32,844 nucleotides of DNA from a virus: positions 56,414 through 89,257 of the IMG/VR virus record IMGVR_UViG_3300001351_000005, one strand, 5' to 3'. The notes under the pieces were generated by a model. It did not search any database. It was given only the letters and a program-made list of their open reading frames with translations, and was not told the origin of the DNA. Numbering within the stretch: the first letter of the stretch is position 1; each line of letters opens with the position of its first letter. Of this stretch, positions 17,397-27,677 are shown in pieces. Position numbers and translations under genes: made by a program.

Positions 17397-17657
17397 TTAA
17401 GCTTTTTCTAAAGGGGTGTCTTCTTTCTCAATATCAGATATAGTACCATCTTCAAGGCTAATATTAACTGAACCATATTTTGTCTCTAATGATTCACTTA
17501 CAGTTTTCCATTCAGCTTGCAGTTCTGAATGTTTAGATACTAATTGATTCTTAACTAGTTCAGCATTACCTATATTCATAAGTAATGTATTAATTTGATT
17601 TTGAAGATCTTTAACTTCTTCTAATTCCTTTTTAGAAATCTTTTTTGCTTTTGCCAT
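17397..17657 (-). CDS. small coiled-coil protein
   Basis: An 86-aa protein. Residues about 8-62 show heptad-like spacing of Leu/Ile/Val (KELEEVKDLQNQINTLL, then LVSKHSELQAEW), predicting a coiled coil, and the C-terminus is acidic (SVNISLEDGTISDIEKED). I recall similar small phage proteins with a coiled coil followed by a YGSVNI-type tail in marine phages, without assigned function. It lies 54 bases after the Lys-rich 143-aa gene. The leader has AAAACC 8 bases from the ATG (see findings). A fibre chaperone or trimerisation partner is possible, but that is a guess from context. Confidence 0.8.
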   Translation of the reverse strand: MAKAKKISKKELEEVKDLQNQINTLLMNIGNAELVKNQLVSKHSELQAEWKTVSESLETKYGSVNISLEDGTISDIEKEDTPLEKA

Positions 17658-17711
17658 TATAATTGGTTTTTAAAATTTGTATACTCTTCAAAGATAATGA
17701 TATTTTAGAAA

Positions 17712-18143
17712 CTACCAAGGAAGATCAACAACTAAATTTGTTTCAGGTAGTAAATCTTTCTTAATTACATCCTGCATTCCTGTTATATAGTCATTACGTA
17801 AATACTTTACTAAGAATGTTTTTACATCATTTTTAGATAATGATTTATAATCTTGCGTTGTTACAACTCCTTCATCAGTATCTTTTACAATATATGATCC
17901 ATGTACAGTTACACTTTTCTTTTCATATGTTGATTTTAATGACTTAGGTATAACTAATGAACCTGTATAAGTAAATATTATTTCTTTTATCAAAGAGTTA
18001 CCATCTGTCACTAAAGACTCTATATCAAAATAAAACCTTTGAGATAGCTGCTCCTGTACTACAGGTGCCTCTACCTTTTTAATTACCTTTTTAGCTACCT
18101 TTTTAGCTACTACCTTCTTTTTAGTTGTTTTTTTCTTTTTCAT
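17712..18143 (-). CDS. protein with Lys-rich histone-like N-terminus, unknown function
   Basis: A 143-aa protein. The first about 25 residues are a Lys/Val/Ala-rich stretch (KKKKTTKKKVVAKKVAKKVI) like histone H1 tails and able to bind nucleic acid or acidic surfaces. The rest has no recognised domain; it is mixed beta/alpha with Tyr and acidic residues (RFYFDIESLVTDGN at about 36-49). It sits between the 1168-aa collagen-like fibre (stop 20 bases before its start) and the coiled-coil protein. The leader contains AAAACC 7 bases from the ATG. It could be a fibre-associated or DNA-contacting virion protein. I do not recognise the family. Confidence 0.8.
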   Translation of the reverse strand: MKKKKTTKKKVVAKKVAKKVIKKVEAPVVQEQLSQRFYFDIESLVTDGNSLIKEIIFTYTGSLVIPKSLKSTYEKKSVTVHGSYIVKDTDEGVVTTQDYKSLSKNDVKTFLVKYLRNDYITGMQDVIKKDLLPETNLVVDLPW

Positions 18144-18163
18144 AATAATGGTTTTATAAATTA

Positions 18164-21100
18164 TTAAAATTCACAGTTACTTAATAATATACAAGTACTG
18201 GTTCCATCTTCAAAAGTTATACGTAAGAATGCAGTTTTACCTTCTGTAAAAAATTCTTGTGATTTTATTGTTGTTGACTTTCCATTCAAATAAATATCAC
18301 CACCACCATCTTGACCGGGAGGACCCTGTGGTCCAGTGGCACCAGTAGCACCAGTAGATCCCGTATTACCTTTAGAACCTGCAGGACCTTGTATTCCCTG
18401 CGGGCCTTGACTCCCTGTTGGACCAGTTAAACCTTGAGGTCCTCTTGATCCGGTTGGTCCTTGACTACCTGTAGGTCCTTTATCACCTTGTGGTCCCTGT
18501 GGTCCTTGGCTTCCTGTAGCTCCAGTTAATCCAGTTGCACCCCTTGGTCCAGTGGCTCCTGTTGCACCCGGTGCTCCGTCATTTCCATCAGATCCATTAG
18601 TTCCGGCAGGTCCTTGAGAACCCGTATTTCCTTTAGCTCCAGCCGGACCCTGAGATCCTGTAGCACCTTGAATACCCTGAATACCTTGTGAACCGGTGTC
18701 TCCTTTAGGTCCTGTTAAACCTGTGGGATTACCAACCCAATCACCTTTAATATTAATTACTTGATTACCATCTATAGCCACAGAACCAGCGTCAACAACT
18801 CCTTTAACTTTTAATTTACCGGAAGTTGTTAATGACATAGCACCATCATTATTTCCCTGACCTTCATATTTCCAAACCCATCCACGGTCTGCATCATTAT
18901 TCATTTGGAATACTGTAGCATAGTCATTTAAATAACCATAAGATTGACCGGACACCATTCCTATACCATAAGTAGCTGAAGTACCCCAGAATCTATATTT
19001 ACTTGCATTATCACCTGAATTAGTATAATGGTATGTTCCGCCATTAGGTCCTGCTGGACCTTGTGATCCAGTATCACCCTTTGCACCCTGTGATCCTGTG
19101 TCCCCTTTTGCTCCGGCTGCACCAGCAGATCCTGTTGCTCCTCTAGCTCCAGTATCTCCCTTAGCACCTGCTGCACCAGGATTTCCTTGTATACCTTGAA
19201 GACCTCTATCTCCAGTATCTCCTTTGGCTCCCGCTGCTCCAGCTGCTCCAGTTAATCCTTGTATCCCTTGTATACCTTGACTTCCTGTATCACCTTTGGC
19301 ACCGGCAGCTCCTGCAGCTCCGGTAAGACCTCTAATACCTTGATCACCTTGATCTCCCTTGGCACCAGCGGAACCTGTAACTCCTTGTATACCTTGTATA
19401 CCCTGATCACCTTTAGGACCCTGCGGTCCTGTATTAGTTGGCATTGTTACAGAATTACTATCACTAATAGTAAGTGTTTGTCCTACTACGGATAATGTTT
19501 GCTTATCGGCACATATAGATACAGTCTGTGCTTCTGGATCAATTTCTACATTTGTTCCTTTACAACCTAAAATAGTTAAAGTATCATTGTTACCTTTAGC
19601 TACAATAGTAGCAATCCCATTAGTTACATTTTTAAATATATCTTGAGAAGAACCTCTATCTGTATTTGTAATAGTAATAGTACCTCCACTAGTTGTAGAA
19701 GTCATTTCTGATTGTATACCACTACCTTGTGCTATTGTTAATGTTTCACCATTTGTAACAGCTGTACTTTCTGTTCCATTTCCTTCTTTAATAGTCCATG
19801 AAGACATTGTTCCTTGTGGTACACTAAAAGATGTTGTTAAAGTACCACCATCTCTTTGTGTTAATGTTAAAGTCTTTGTTGAAGATCCACTATCAGAGAA
19901 TCCTGTAATAGTATTATCATATGCAGAATTAGATTCTGCTGAACTACCACCACTCCAAGTTACCGCACCACTAACAGTTAAAGCATTTGTACTGCCATTA
20001 AATGTTAATCCTGCATCACTTGTAATGTTAGATGAGCCATTCCAATATGCTACTCTACCTGATGAACCACTACCTGTTACATTACCTACTTGAGTATTAT
20101 CTATCTTCTGCCAAGCATCTGTAGCTTGATCAGAAAATACTGCCCAGTCACCTACTGCCCAGTCAGTAATACCATCTAAATTTGTATTACCTGCTGTAGA
20201 TACAATATAATATTCACCTACATTTCCTATTCCAGTTTGCAGTGCTGGTAAATTAGCAGATGCATTCCATGTTCCCATATATTTTAATACTCCTGTTACA
20301 GCTTTATCAATGGCTGCTGATATCTGAGCACCTGTTGCTAAATTAGTAGAAGTAGAAGTTACAATACCGGTATTTGGTGTCAACGTTACTGATGTTGTAC
20401 CACTCTTAGTTAGTGTATTAGCATTACCAGTTGCAACACTTGTTACACCTGAACTTGAGCTGGTACCTGCACCAATTAATGTTCTAACTTCTGCAGCACT
20501 AATTCCTGAATTAAGAGATGGAGTAGTTCCATTTGAAAGTATTGCTGGCACACCAGTATCACTAACCTTAAGATTATTTTTACTAATATCTGATGCTTGA
20601 CCACTTGTAATAGTTGTTGTATTACCAGCCATTGCAGTTGTAGAGGTAGTTCCAATTACTAAATTAGATGATCCATTACCTGTACCTGCCCCAATAAGAT
20701 TTCTCATTTCTGAAGCTGATATTCCTGAGTTTAGTGAAGGAGTAGTACCATTAGATAAAACTGCTGGTGTTCCACTATCTGTTATTTTCTTATTGTTATT
20801 TGCAATATCTGTAGCTTGTTGAGCAGTGATAGTTGTAGTGTTACCTGCCATTGCAGTTGTTGATGTTGTACCAATAACTAAGTTAGAACTACCATTTCCT
20901 GTTCCTGCTCCTATAAGGGATCTTACCTCTGAGGCACTTATTCCTGTATTTAAAGTTGGACTTGTACCATCAGATAAAATTGCAGGTCTACCAGTATCCG
21001 GCAATGTATTAGTAATAGTTATAGTTCCACCACTACTTGTTGATGTCATCTCAGATGTAATACCTGTACCTTGAGCAATAGTAAAAGTCTCTCCGTTAGT

Positions 21101-21670
21101 AACAGCAGTTGACTCAGTACCATTACCTTCTTTTATTGTCCAAGAGCTCATGGATCCTGAACCTGTTCCAGCTCCAATTAATGACCTTACTTCTGCTCCA
21201 GTTACTCCGGAAGCTAAAGTTGGTGTACCTCCACCACTAAATATACCTGGCTCAGCATAAATAGTTGAACTATTAAACGCATTAGATCCAAATGTATATG
21301 TTTGATTTGTAGTACCACTAACACTAAACGTAAGTGTGTTACCTGATTTAGTTATACCATTAAGATAAAAGTTTGATGCAGAGGTTAAATATCTACCATC
21401 TAAATCTACTGTAAGATCTCCTAGACCTGAACGTGTCAATGTTAAAACTCCATTTGTTGTATTAAAGCTAATACCTGATACATAATTATTTGTACCTGTT
21501 TTATCATCAACCCATTCTACAGTTGTACCTGTTGTACTAAGAATCTGACCTTTAGTACCAGCAGACCCTGAATGATCAAACAACCTACCACCTGTCCCTA
21601 AAGAAACAGTAGTATCTACAGTGTTACCTTCTAAAGATAATAATCTTTGTGAGCCAGTTATTGTTGCCAT
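18164..21670 (-). CDS. long tail fibre with collagen-like repeats
   Basis: A 1168-aa protein. The N-terminal half is Ser/Thr/Gly/Asn-rich beta-type fibre shaft with near-identical repeats of about 75 residues (about 143-410; [12 protein letters not shown], then [12 protein letters not shown]). A segment at about 10-100 resembles one in the 522-aa fibre ([11 protein letters not shown], then [10 protein letters not shown]). Two Gly-x-y collagen-like blocks lie at about 747-877 and 984-1123, separated by a globular segment (YHYTNSGDN, then WKYEGQGNN). The C-terminal 45 residues form a small cap ([20 protein letters not shown]). Collagen-like stretches in phage fibres usually form trimeric rods. 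It follows the 581-aa gene directly (one base between stop and ATG). A GAGG about 15 bases upstream lies inside the previous gene's Lys/Arg codons, so I do not call it an RBS. The role in host recognition is inferred. Confidence 0.93.
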   Translation of the reverse strand: MATITGSQRLLSLEGNTVDTTVSLGTGGRLFDHSGSAGTKGQILSTTGTTVEWVDDKTGTNNYVSGISFNTTNGVLTLTRSGLGDLTVDLDGRYLTSASNFYLNGITKSGNTLTFSVSGTTNQTYTFGSNAFNSSTIYAEPGIFSGGGTPTLASGVTGAEVRSLIGAGTGSGSMSSWTIKEGNGTESTAVTNGETFTIAQGTGITSEMTSTSSGGTITITNTLPDTGRPAILSDGTSPTLNTGISASEVRSLIGAGTGNGSSNLVIGTTSTTAMAGNTTTITAQQATDIANNNKKITDSGTPAVLSNGTTPSLNSGISASEMRNLIGAGTGNGSSNLVIGTTSTTAMAGNTTTITSGQASDISKNNLKVSDTGVPAILSNGTTPSLNSGISAAEVRTLIGAGTSSSSGVTSVATGNANTLTKSGTTSVTLTPNTGIVTSTSTNLATGAQISAAIDKAVTGVLKYMGTWNASANLPALQTGIGNVGEYYIVSTAGNTNLDGITDWAVGDWAVFSDQATDAWQKIDNTQVGNVTGSGSSGRVAYWNGSSNITSDAGLTFNGSTNALTVSGAVTWSGGSSAESNSAYDNTITGFSDSGSSTKTLTLTQRDGGTLTTSFSVPQGTMSSWTIKEGNGTESTAVTNGETLTIAQGSGIQSEMTSTTSGGTITITNTDRGSSQDIFKNVTNGIATIVAKGNNDTLTILGCKGTNVEIDPEAQTVSICADKQTLSVVGQTLTISDSNSVTMPTNTGPQGPKGDQGIQGIQGVTGSAGAKGDQGDQGIRGLTGAAGAAGAKGDTGSQGIQGIQGLTGAAGAAGAKGDTGDRGLQGIQGNPGAAGAKGDTGARGATGSAGAAGAKGDTGSQGAKGDTGSQGPAGPNGGTYHYTNSGDNASKYRFWGTSATYGIGMVSGQSYGYLNDYATVFQMNNDADRGWVWKYEGQGNNDGAMSLTTSGKLKVKGVVDAGSVAIDGNQVINIKGDWVGNPTGLTGPKGDTGSQGIQGIQGATGSQGPAGAKGNTGSQGPAGTNGSDGNDGAPGATGATGPRGATGLTGATGSQGPQGPQGDKGPTGSQGPTGSRGPQGLTGPTGSQGPQGIQGPAGSKGNTGSTGATGATGPQGPPGQDGGGDIYLNGKSTTIKSQEFFTEGKTAFLRITFEDGTSTCILLSNCEF
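18303..18720 (-). repeat. collagen-like Gly-x-y repeat block 2
   Basis: Codes for about 139 residues of Gly-x-y triplets ([20 protein letters not shown] and similar) near the C-terminus of the 1168-aa fibre. The repeat makes the DNA locally repetitive, so it is prone to slippage and recombination with the other block. Confidence 0.9.
19040..19430 (-). repeat. collagen-like Gly-x-y repeat block 1
   Basis: Codes for about 130 residues of Gly-x-y triplets, with AGAKGDTG occurring repeatedly, upstream of a globular insert of about 105 residues and the second block. Confidence 0.9.
20440..21010 (-). repeat. near-identical tandem repeats in the fibre shaft
   Basis: Units of about 70-75 codons share GISA(S/A)E(V/M)R and [16 protein letters not shown] with only a few substitutions. 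At least three copies lie here, and a degenerate one at about 21150-21240. Recent duplication or ongoing exchange between copies is the simplest explanation. Confidence 0.85.
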
Positions 21671-21671
21671 A

Positions 21672-23417
21672 TTATTTCTTTTTTCCTCTTAATTTAAACT
21701 TAGTCATTTTTTGTTTAATTGCAGGATCCATTTCTGCTGCATACTTAGTTCCAAACAGTATAAAATCTTCTGTATCACTCATCTTATATGCATTTTTAGA
21801 TATATCACCTGATGCAGATATTTTTACTAAAAGCTTATCCCCTTGTTTTGAAAATGTATGCTCTCCCGTATCTGTTCCTGAATATATTTCCCACGTTACT
21901 CCATCATCATTAGATACATAGTAACTAAGTGTACATCCATTAGGAACAAAATAATCTACTCTATTCCAAAAAATAAAATCAATAGACGCAGAATTATCTA
22001 ATGTATAAGGACCATATACCACTTCCCAATCAGGAAAAAAATGATTAGCATATTTTGCATCCCAAATTCTAAAACCATGCCCATCGTATCCATAACCCAT
22101 CTGAATCCACCATTCTTCACCATTTGTTGAATACATTCTAGTAATGTTACAGCCATAATCAGCTCTATAAGATCTACCCCTTCCTTCTGATGTAGTATCT
22201 TCAACAACTGTATCATGTCTACGTAATGCAACATACCTGTTATTATCTGGATCTAAGAATCCTGGTATCATAGCTCCACCTCTATCTGCTGCAGTAGGGA
22301 TAAAATTAGGATGACCAATCATCTTATCAGTTGGTTGACCACCTTGAACATCTTGATACTTTGTGCCTGCCCTCATTAAAATAGCATAATTATTACCAGG
22401 ATTAGTACCACCTTCATATGTAATCTGTAAAACTGTTACTTTTGTCCCAGTAAAACACGGTGTTACATCAACTAGACTATGCCTACCAGCTGCCCCAACC
22501 CAAAATATATTTGGTTCATTTATTGGATCAGGTATAAACCATCCTTGTTCATATCCATCATCTCCTTGTCCTGCATCACCCATATCAACATAAACTGATT
22601 TAGGATTAGCTGTTGATGCATCTAGTATCAAAGAAAAATTTGCATTATGATAATAAGCATATAATATTCTGTCATTTATTGAATCATACATAATCCAACC
22701 TCTATATCCATTTCTATCTACAGGTGCTGAACCTTCAAGCATTATGTTTCCTGCTGTTGCATCCATATACAATCTTTCTTCAACACCAGTCTTCATATTT
22801 CTACGCATGCATCTTTTATAATGTCTTGCATCATAGTCAGATGCATATGCCCATTCTCCTGCTGCACATAAGCCTCCTACATAATATAACCCTGTGCTTT
22901 CTACATAACCTCCACCAGTATCTTGTGATCCTATATATATTTGAGGATTACTGTGTGTTGGTCTTGGGTCTTTAACAAAGGTTGATCCTCCATTCATAAG
23001 ACCGCTGTAGTCAAATGTAGTATAGCCATTAACATTATAAGTCATAACTACACCTTTCTTATTTTTTTTATCAATACAAATAGATTGAATGTGGTTGTAT
23101 GTACTACCTGAGTCTCTCCATAGAAAATTAGAATCAAAAAACAACCTAGTCATTGAGCCATCATCATTAAGTCTGCGTACTGCAAACCCGTCACCCCAAC
23201 CTACTGTAAAAAGCAAGTCACCATCTATTTCATAAGCAGTTGTATAACCGATAAGTCTATCTCCACCATCATATTCACCACCACCTGAAGACACAGTAAC
23301 ATTACTCATACCTCTTTTAGTTACAGGTACAATAGCAACTTGCCCACTATAATTATTAGAGGCACACCCTACAATGGACTTTATATTACTTTTACTTACG
23401 TTAGTTGCTTTAAACAT
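21672..23417 (-). CDS. probable beta-propeller-like tail protein
   Basis: A 581-aa protein. It is rich in Gly, Asp, Tyr and Trp with repeated short beta motifs ([53 protein letters not shown]), suggestive of a propeller or sialidase-like fold, though I see no Asp-box or catalytic signature. The C-terminus ([19 protein letters not shown]) looks like a small beta-sandwich, and the last residues are Lys/Arg-rich. The start overlaps the end of the 60-aa gene by 22 bases. Neighbouring fibres suggest a host-contact or receptor-binding role. I do not recognise the family. Confidence 0.85.
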   Translation of the reverse strand: MFKATNVSKSNIKSIVGCASNNYSGQVAIVPVTKRGMSNVTVSSGGGEYDGGDRLIGYTTAYEIDGDLLFTVGWGDGFAVRRLNDDGSMTRLFFDSNFLWRDSGSTYNHIQSICIDKKNKKGVVMTYNVNGYTTFDYSGLMNGGSTFVKDPRPTHSNPQIYIGSQDTGGGYVESTGLYYVGGLCAAGEWAYASDYDARHYKRCMRRNMKTGVEERLYMDATAGNIMLEGSAPVDRNGYRGWIMYDSINDRILYAYYHNANFSLILDASTANPKSVYVDMGDAGQGDDGYEQGWFIPDPINEPNIFWVGAAGRHSLVDVTPCFTGTKVTVLQITYEGGTNPGNNYAILMRAGTKYQDVQGGQPTDKMIGHPNFIPTAADRGGAMIPGFLDPDNNRYVALRRHDTVVEDTTSEGRGRSYRADYGCNITRMYSTNGEEWWIQMGYGYDGHGFRIWDAKYANHFFPDWEVVYGPYTLDNSASIDFIFWNRVDYFVPNGCTLSYYVSNDDGVTWEIYSGTDTGEHTFSKQGDKLLVKISASGDISKNAYKMSDTEDFILFGTKYAAEMDPAIKQKMTKFKLRGKKK

Positions 23418-23578
23418 TCTTGTATTTCAAATTGTAACATTTTAATCATACTATCATTAGAACCTGCAGGAGCTACGTTTACCATATTTAACTCTTCAGC
23501 TAATGCTTCTTCAAATTCAGCTAGACAGTCTAACCAGTACTGTCTATCATCTGTTGTTTCAGTTCCTCTTTCTGACAT
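23396..23578 (-). CDS. small acidic helical protein
   Basis: A 60-aa protein. It is acidic at the start (MSERGTETTDDRQYWLDCLAEFEEALAEEL) and predicted mostly helical. The upstream fibre gene's TAA ends 1 base before its ATG, and its own 3' end overlaps the 581-aa start by 22 bases in another frame, a tight arrangement typical of real, translationally coupled phage genes. Function is unknown; a chaperone or connector for the adjacent fibre is a guess. Confidence 0.75.
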   Translation of the reverse strand: MSERGTETTDDRQYWLDCLAEFEEALAEELNMVNVAPAGSNDSMIKMLQFEIQECLKQLT

Positions 23579-23579
23579 C

Positions 23580-25148
23580 TTATGTTGTTATTACTTCCAC
23601 CCAAAACTGATGAAAATTTCTACTTGCTCCTACATTATGCATGTAAGATGAATTCATTCCACTATAAACTAATAATGCATTACTTCTTGATAATGCAGCT
23701 TTTGTAGGTTGTGAGTCCATATATATTTCTATATGGTCTATAAACCTTGATAAAGGTAAATCATATTGAACATAATATGCAGATGGTAACTGTATTACTG
23801 ACATATTGATCACAGACAGTACACCTGAACTATATGCTTGACTTACTAAAGTAGGACTTGAATATATACCTTCTTTAACAGCATACACTCTATATGACAT
23901 TGTACCACTAGTATTAAATGTAGTGTCTACAATAGTCATTGTACTAGCAAAATCATCTTGTGGTACTTGACCTATAATACCAAAATCTGCACCATCATCT
24001 GATGACCAAACTTGATAGTAATCTATACTACTTGTTGATGATTTACCAAATATAACTTCTATTGTTTGACCAACTACTGAAGCTGATACATTGGAAGGAG
24101 CACCTGGCATTGGAGGTCTATAATTGCTTATAGCATTATCTACATATGTTTTACTTGTTGCATCTGTACCAGATGAAACTGTGTCTACACCTTGTATTCT
24201 TCCTGTACCACCAAGAGTAATATCACCACCTGATACTATTATATCATTGGCAAAAGTAGAATTACCACTTGTGTCATTTATTGTTGTTGTTTTTCTATTT
24301 GCCCATCCAGTATTCCAGTTATCAGGAGAAGAGTTTATCTGCAATCCTGATTCAGCATTTATATAAAGAAATTCATTTGTTTGTCCTGTTGCTACAGAAT
24401 ATGCTTCACCTGCATTTAATACAAGTTGTTGTCCACCACCTCTAAGATAACCGTTAAATTGTGTGTTACTTGTAAATGTTTTGACACCACCTATTGATTG
24501 TGTGCCTGAAGTTCTTACTACGGTGCTATCTACTTCAATTGTACCTGTTGAGGTTATTGTACCACCTGTAATACCGTTTGTAGTAGCTATAGAAGTAACA
24601 CCTGAGCTTGTAACATATCTTCCGTCAAGATCAACTGTTACTGCACTAAGACCAGATCTATTAAGTGTTAATACACCATTAGATGTACTAAAAGATGCAG
24701 AACTTAAATAATAATTTGTTGTTGTATCTTTAGAAATAATCTCAATAGTATCTGTAGAAACATCTGTCTTTATTGTAATGTTAGCACCTGCCTTAAATGT
24801 AAGTGTATCATTATTATTATCTGCAACAATATCAGATTGACCAGCTGCTGCAATATTTTTAAATATGTTTTGAGCTGAACCTCTATCACTGTTTGATAAA
24901 GTTATTGTACCACTTGTTGTTATTGTTCCTGTACCAGATAAACCATTAGAACCCGTAACAGTAACTGAGGTTATAGTACCTGTTCCACTTCCTGCACCAA
25001 TATCAGATAAAAGTTGTGCTTTAGTTCTATACTTCAATGCTGAACCATCCCATACTAATATACCAGTATACGTACTATTATCATTACCTATACTAGTAAC
25101 ACTAGATGATCCATTTATTTCTATTGAAGATAAAAAACTTATAGCCAT
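23580..25148 (-). CDS. tail fibre with FN3-like module
   Basis: A 522-aa protein. It is a Ser/Thr/Gly-rich shaft with segments shared with the 1168-aa fibre (YYLSSASFSTSNGVLTLNRS, then [12 protein letters not shown]). A TYVDNAI-type element found in many phage tail fibres lies near residue 335, and an FN3-like beta-sandwich at about 349-435 (PGAPSNVSASVVGQTIEVIF). A second beta domain ends the protein. The stop is followed after 1 base by the 60-aa gene. The 5' end lies close to the strong terminator at 25184-25231, so it likely has its own promoter (a motif resembling the candidate sites occurs at about 25166-25192). Host recognition is inferred. Confidence 0.92.
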   Translation of the reverse strand: MAISFLSSIEINGSSSVTSIGNDNSTYTGILVWDGSALKYRTKAQLLSDIGAGSGTGTITSVTVTGSNGLSGTGTITTSGTITLSNSDRGSAQNIFKNIAAAGQSDIVADNNNDTLTFKAGANITIKTDVSTDTIEIISKDTTTNYYLSSASFSTSNGVLTLNRSGLSAVTVDLDGRYVTSSGVTSIATTNGITGGTITSTGTIEVDSTVVRTSGTQSIGGVKTFTSNTQFNGYLRGGGQQLVLNAGEAYSVATGQTNEFLYINAESGLQINSSPDNWNTGWANRKTTTINDTSGNSTFANDIIVSGGDITLGGTGRIQGVDTVSSGTDATSKTYVDNAISNYRPPMPGAPSNVSASVVGQTIEVIFGKSSTSSIDYYQVWSSDDGADFGIIGQVPQDDFASTMTIVDTTFNTSGTMSYRVYAVKEGIYSSPTLVSQAYSSGVLSVINMSVIQLPSAYYVQYDLPLSRFIDHIEIYMDSQPTKAALSRSNALLVYSGMNSSYMHNVGASRNFHQFWVEVITT

Positions 25149-25183
25149 GACATTTTATTCTTTGTTTGCAATATACGTATTTT

Positions 25184-25231
25184 TAAAAAAAAGGGGAAAC
25201 ACTAAATTCTAGATTTAAATGCTTCCCCTTT
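25184..25231 (-). terminator. rho-independent terminator after the 800-aa fibre gene
   Basis: On the minus strand AAGGGGAAGCA pairs with TGTTTCCCCTT around an A/T-rich loop that contains a CTAG core, followed by eight T. It begins about 15 bases after the stop of the 800-aa gene and separates it from the 522-aa fibre. Confidence 0.85.
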
Positions 25232-25246
25232 AAATTCTACTCTTTA

Positions 25247-27649
25247 TTATCCTACAAGTTGCATTACTACTGTAATATTATTTGCACCTAAATTACTAGT
25301 TGCAGTAAATGTTACAGTTCCCGTTGTTTGATCAGCAAGAACATCCATAAATACCTGTCCACCTTTACTATCATAAGTTTGAATAATCCAAGGTCCGTTA
25401 GCTAATCCATGAACACCTGTTGCAATTGAAAAGGTGTTTGTATTAGTTGCTGGATAAGTACCTGTGTATGATCTTTTAGATTGAGCACTTGCTAATGTTG
25501 CTGGTGTTACATATCTAAATGTATCTGTTCCTGCATCTACTTCAGTTTGTGTTGCAATCTCTGTAACACCAACTGATCCTGTTGCAGCATTAGGTAATGT
25601 TCTTTTACTCATTGATGTAATAACACCATCAGTAACATTAATCTGATCTACAACATCTACATTACTTGTATCAAGATCTGTACTAGTACCAATCTCTTTG
25701 TTAAATGTACTTGCTAGTTGAGCATCACTAATTCCACCTGCTTTAACAGTAATGAATCCAGTTGCTGTACCAGCAAAAGTTGCACTACTAAATCCAGCAA
25801 CACCTTTTTCAGTTGCTCCATCTGTAGCACCTACACCCGCAATGTTTTGATCTTGTATTACTATAGCATAATCTGAAGCTGGAGGATTAGAACTTGCTGC
25901 AATTGTTTGATTAGCATAAATTGTATCACCAACCTCTACTGCTACCGTGCTTCCATTAAATGTTATAGTACCATCTTTAGTAACAACAAAGAAATCACCC
26001 GTTGTAAGAGCAATATTACTTGCTCCTGCTATTGCTGGTGAGTTTGTAGATGCATCATATCCACCTTGGAATACACCAACTCCGGCTACAAGTGCTTGTA
26101 CTTGTCCTAAGTTAACACCATCTGTGCCTGCAGTACCTGATGCTACACTAGTTAATTTTTCCCCACCTATACTTAAAGAAGCAGTTGGAGTTCCAAGTAC
26201 ATTAAGTGGTATGTCTACTAAGGGTGCTTCTACAACTGCTCCTCCAGCACTATCATCACCTAATAAGATTTTATCATCTGATTCTGCAAAACCGCTATGT
26301 CCACCTGCAGAAGCAACTATACCAGCTGCAGAGTAATCAACTTCTACATTAGGTACTGTTGTTGCTGTTCCTGTTACTTTAGCTCCATTTGATGCAGTAA
26401 CGCTAGTAACTGTACCAACTGTGTAAGTTCCTAAAGTTAAATCACCCAATATTACTTGAGAAGAAGAACCTGCTCCAGCAATATTAATTGTACCTGAAGT
26501 AGTAATAGGACCTCCAGTAATTGTTAATGCATTACCTGTTTCAGTAATTTCTATACTTGTTACACCTGATCCAGAGTCATTAACCCATTCTACTACACCC
26601 GTTGAAGAAACAGCAAGTCTTTGCCCGTTTCCACCAATTCCTAATGTAGCTAATGAATTTGCAGCATCTGAAAATAATATATCTCCTTTAGTATATGATG
26701 ATTTACCTGTACCACCATTTGCTTCAGTTAATGTACCAGCTAGTGTAATTGTTCCACTAGTTGTAATAGGACCACCACTTGTTGTTAAACCTGTAGTTCC
26801 ACCACTTACATCAATAGAAGTTACAGAACCTGCACCTGCATTGATATAAGTTGCAACTTGAGATAAGTTTGCAAATTTAGCATTGCTATCTTTACTATCA
26901 GAAAATATAACTTTATCTATTGCTTGTAATGTAACAGCTGTTCCATCTGCTGCTGCTAATACAACGTTATCTGTACCTGCATAATCAACTGCTAATGTTC
27001 CAGCTCCTGTAACAGGACCACCAGTTAAACCAGCTCCAGATCCTACAGAAGTTACTGTACCATCTTTTCCAAAACCAGGAAACTTACCTAGTTGTTCATA
27101 ATAGATAGTTTGATCATCTGCTGCAGAGTACCATAGAAAGTCTTCATCTGTAATTACTCGTTGAGTTGTTGCTAAAATAGCATTTGCTGCACCTGAATAT
27201 GCAATGTTTACTGTTGGAGTATCTGTTGTTTTTCCGGTTACACTAATACCTGTTCCAGAAGATACATCAGTTACTGTACCATCAAACTCATCATTTGATG
27301 TAACTGTTAGTGTATTACCAGATCTAGTTACAGTTGTTGTACCAGCTCCTACTATTAATACATCATCATTAGTTCCGTCTGATCCAACAAGTCTTACACC
27401 TGCTGTTCCATTTGTTGAACCAACACCTGATAAATCATAAGTTGTGTCACCATCTGCACCTGTTGTTATATCAACCCATGCACTACCATCATATAACTTT
27501 AGATTATTTGATGTTGAATTATAATATATTTTACCAGCTACTCCTGTTGGGTCGGCCCCAAGAGGTTGAATTATTACATTCTGAAGCTGGTTACTGTTCA
27601 GGTTAATATTACCTGAGACATTTAAACCCGTTAGAAATTGTACTGCCAT
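25247..27649 (-). CDS. large tail fibre/adhesin
   Basis: An 800-aa protein. It is a Gly/Ala/Ser/Thr-rich beta shaft with many repeated ITTSGTI and TVTSV-type strand motifs, a VASGTAGTDGVNLGQVQAL element (about 487-520) typical of phage tail fibres, and a C-terminal small beta domain (about 710-800: TNTFSIATGVHGLANGPWII, then ending VVMQLVG) that resembles in layout the tip domain of the 180-aa protein just upstream. The 28-base spacer to the 180-aa gene and the A/T-only leader suggest co-transcription. Terminated by 25184-25231. Receptor binding is inferred. Confidence 0.9.
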   Translation of the reverse strand: MAVQFLTGLNVSGNINLNSNQLQNVIIQPLGADPTGVAGKIYYNSTSNNLKLYDGSAWVDITTGADGDTTYDLSGVGSTNGTAGVRLVGSDGTNDDVLIVGAGTTTVTRSGNTLTVTSNDEFDGTVTDVSSGTGISVTGKTTDTPTVNIAYSGAANAILATTQRVITDEDFLWYSAADDQTIYYEQLGKFPGFGKDGTVTSVGSGAGLTGGPVTGAGTLAVDYAGTDNVVLAAADGTAVTLQAIDKVIFSDSKDSNAKFANLSQVATYINAGAGSVTSIDVSGGTTGLTTSGGPITTSGTITLAGTLTEANGGTGKSSYTKGDILFSDAANSLATLGIGGNGQRLAVSSTGVVEWVNDSGSGVTSIEITETGNALTITGGPITTSGTINIAGAGSSSQVILGDLTLGTYTVGTVTSVTASNGAKVTGTATTVPNVEVDYSAAGIVASAGGHSGFAESDDKILLGDDSAGGAVVEAPLVDIPLNVLGTPTASLSIGGEKLTSVASGTAGTDGVNLGQVQALVAGVGVFQGGYDASTNSPAIAGASNIALTTGDFFVVTKDGTITFNGSTVAVEVGDTIYANQTIAASSNPPASDYAIVIQDQNIAGVGATDGATEKGVAGFSSATFAGTATGFITVKAGGISDAQLASTFNKEIGTSTDLDTSNVDVVDQINVTDGVITSMSKRTLPNAATGSVGVTEIATQTEVDAGTDTFRYVTPATLASAQSKRSYTGTYPATNTNTFSIATGVHGLANGPWIIQTYDSKGGQVFMDVLADQTTGTVTFTATSNLGANNITVVMQLVG

Positions 27650-27677
27650 TATTTTATTTATTTAGTTGTTATTATAT

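Noticed and set aside
18303-19430. Periodic repeats that could look like a CRISPR or satellite array
   Set aside because: The 9-base periodicity follows Gly-x-y codons and there are no constant repeats with unique spacers.
21670-21690. GAGG upstream of the 1168-aa start as a Shine-Dalgarno
   Set aside because: It is about 15 bases away and is explained by the Arg-Gly-Lys codons ending the previous gene; no other gene has such a site.
25947-26336. Plus-strand frame of 129 aa
   Set aside because: Antisense shadow of the 800-aa fibre, Pro/Ala-rich from complemented Gly/Thr/Ser codons.
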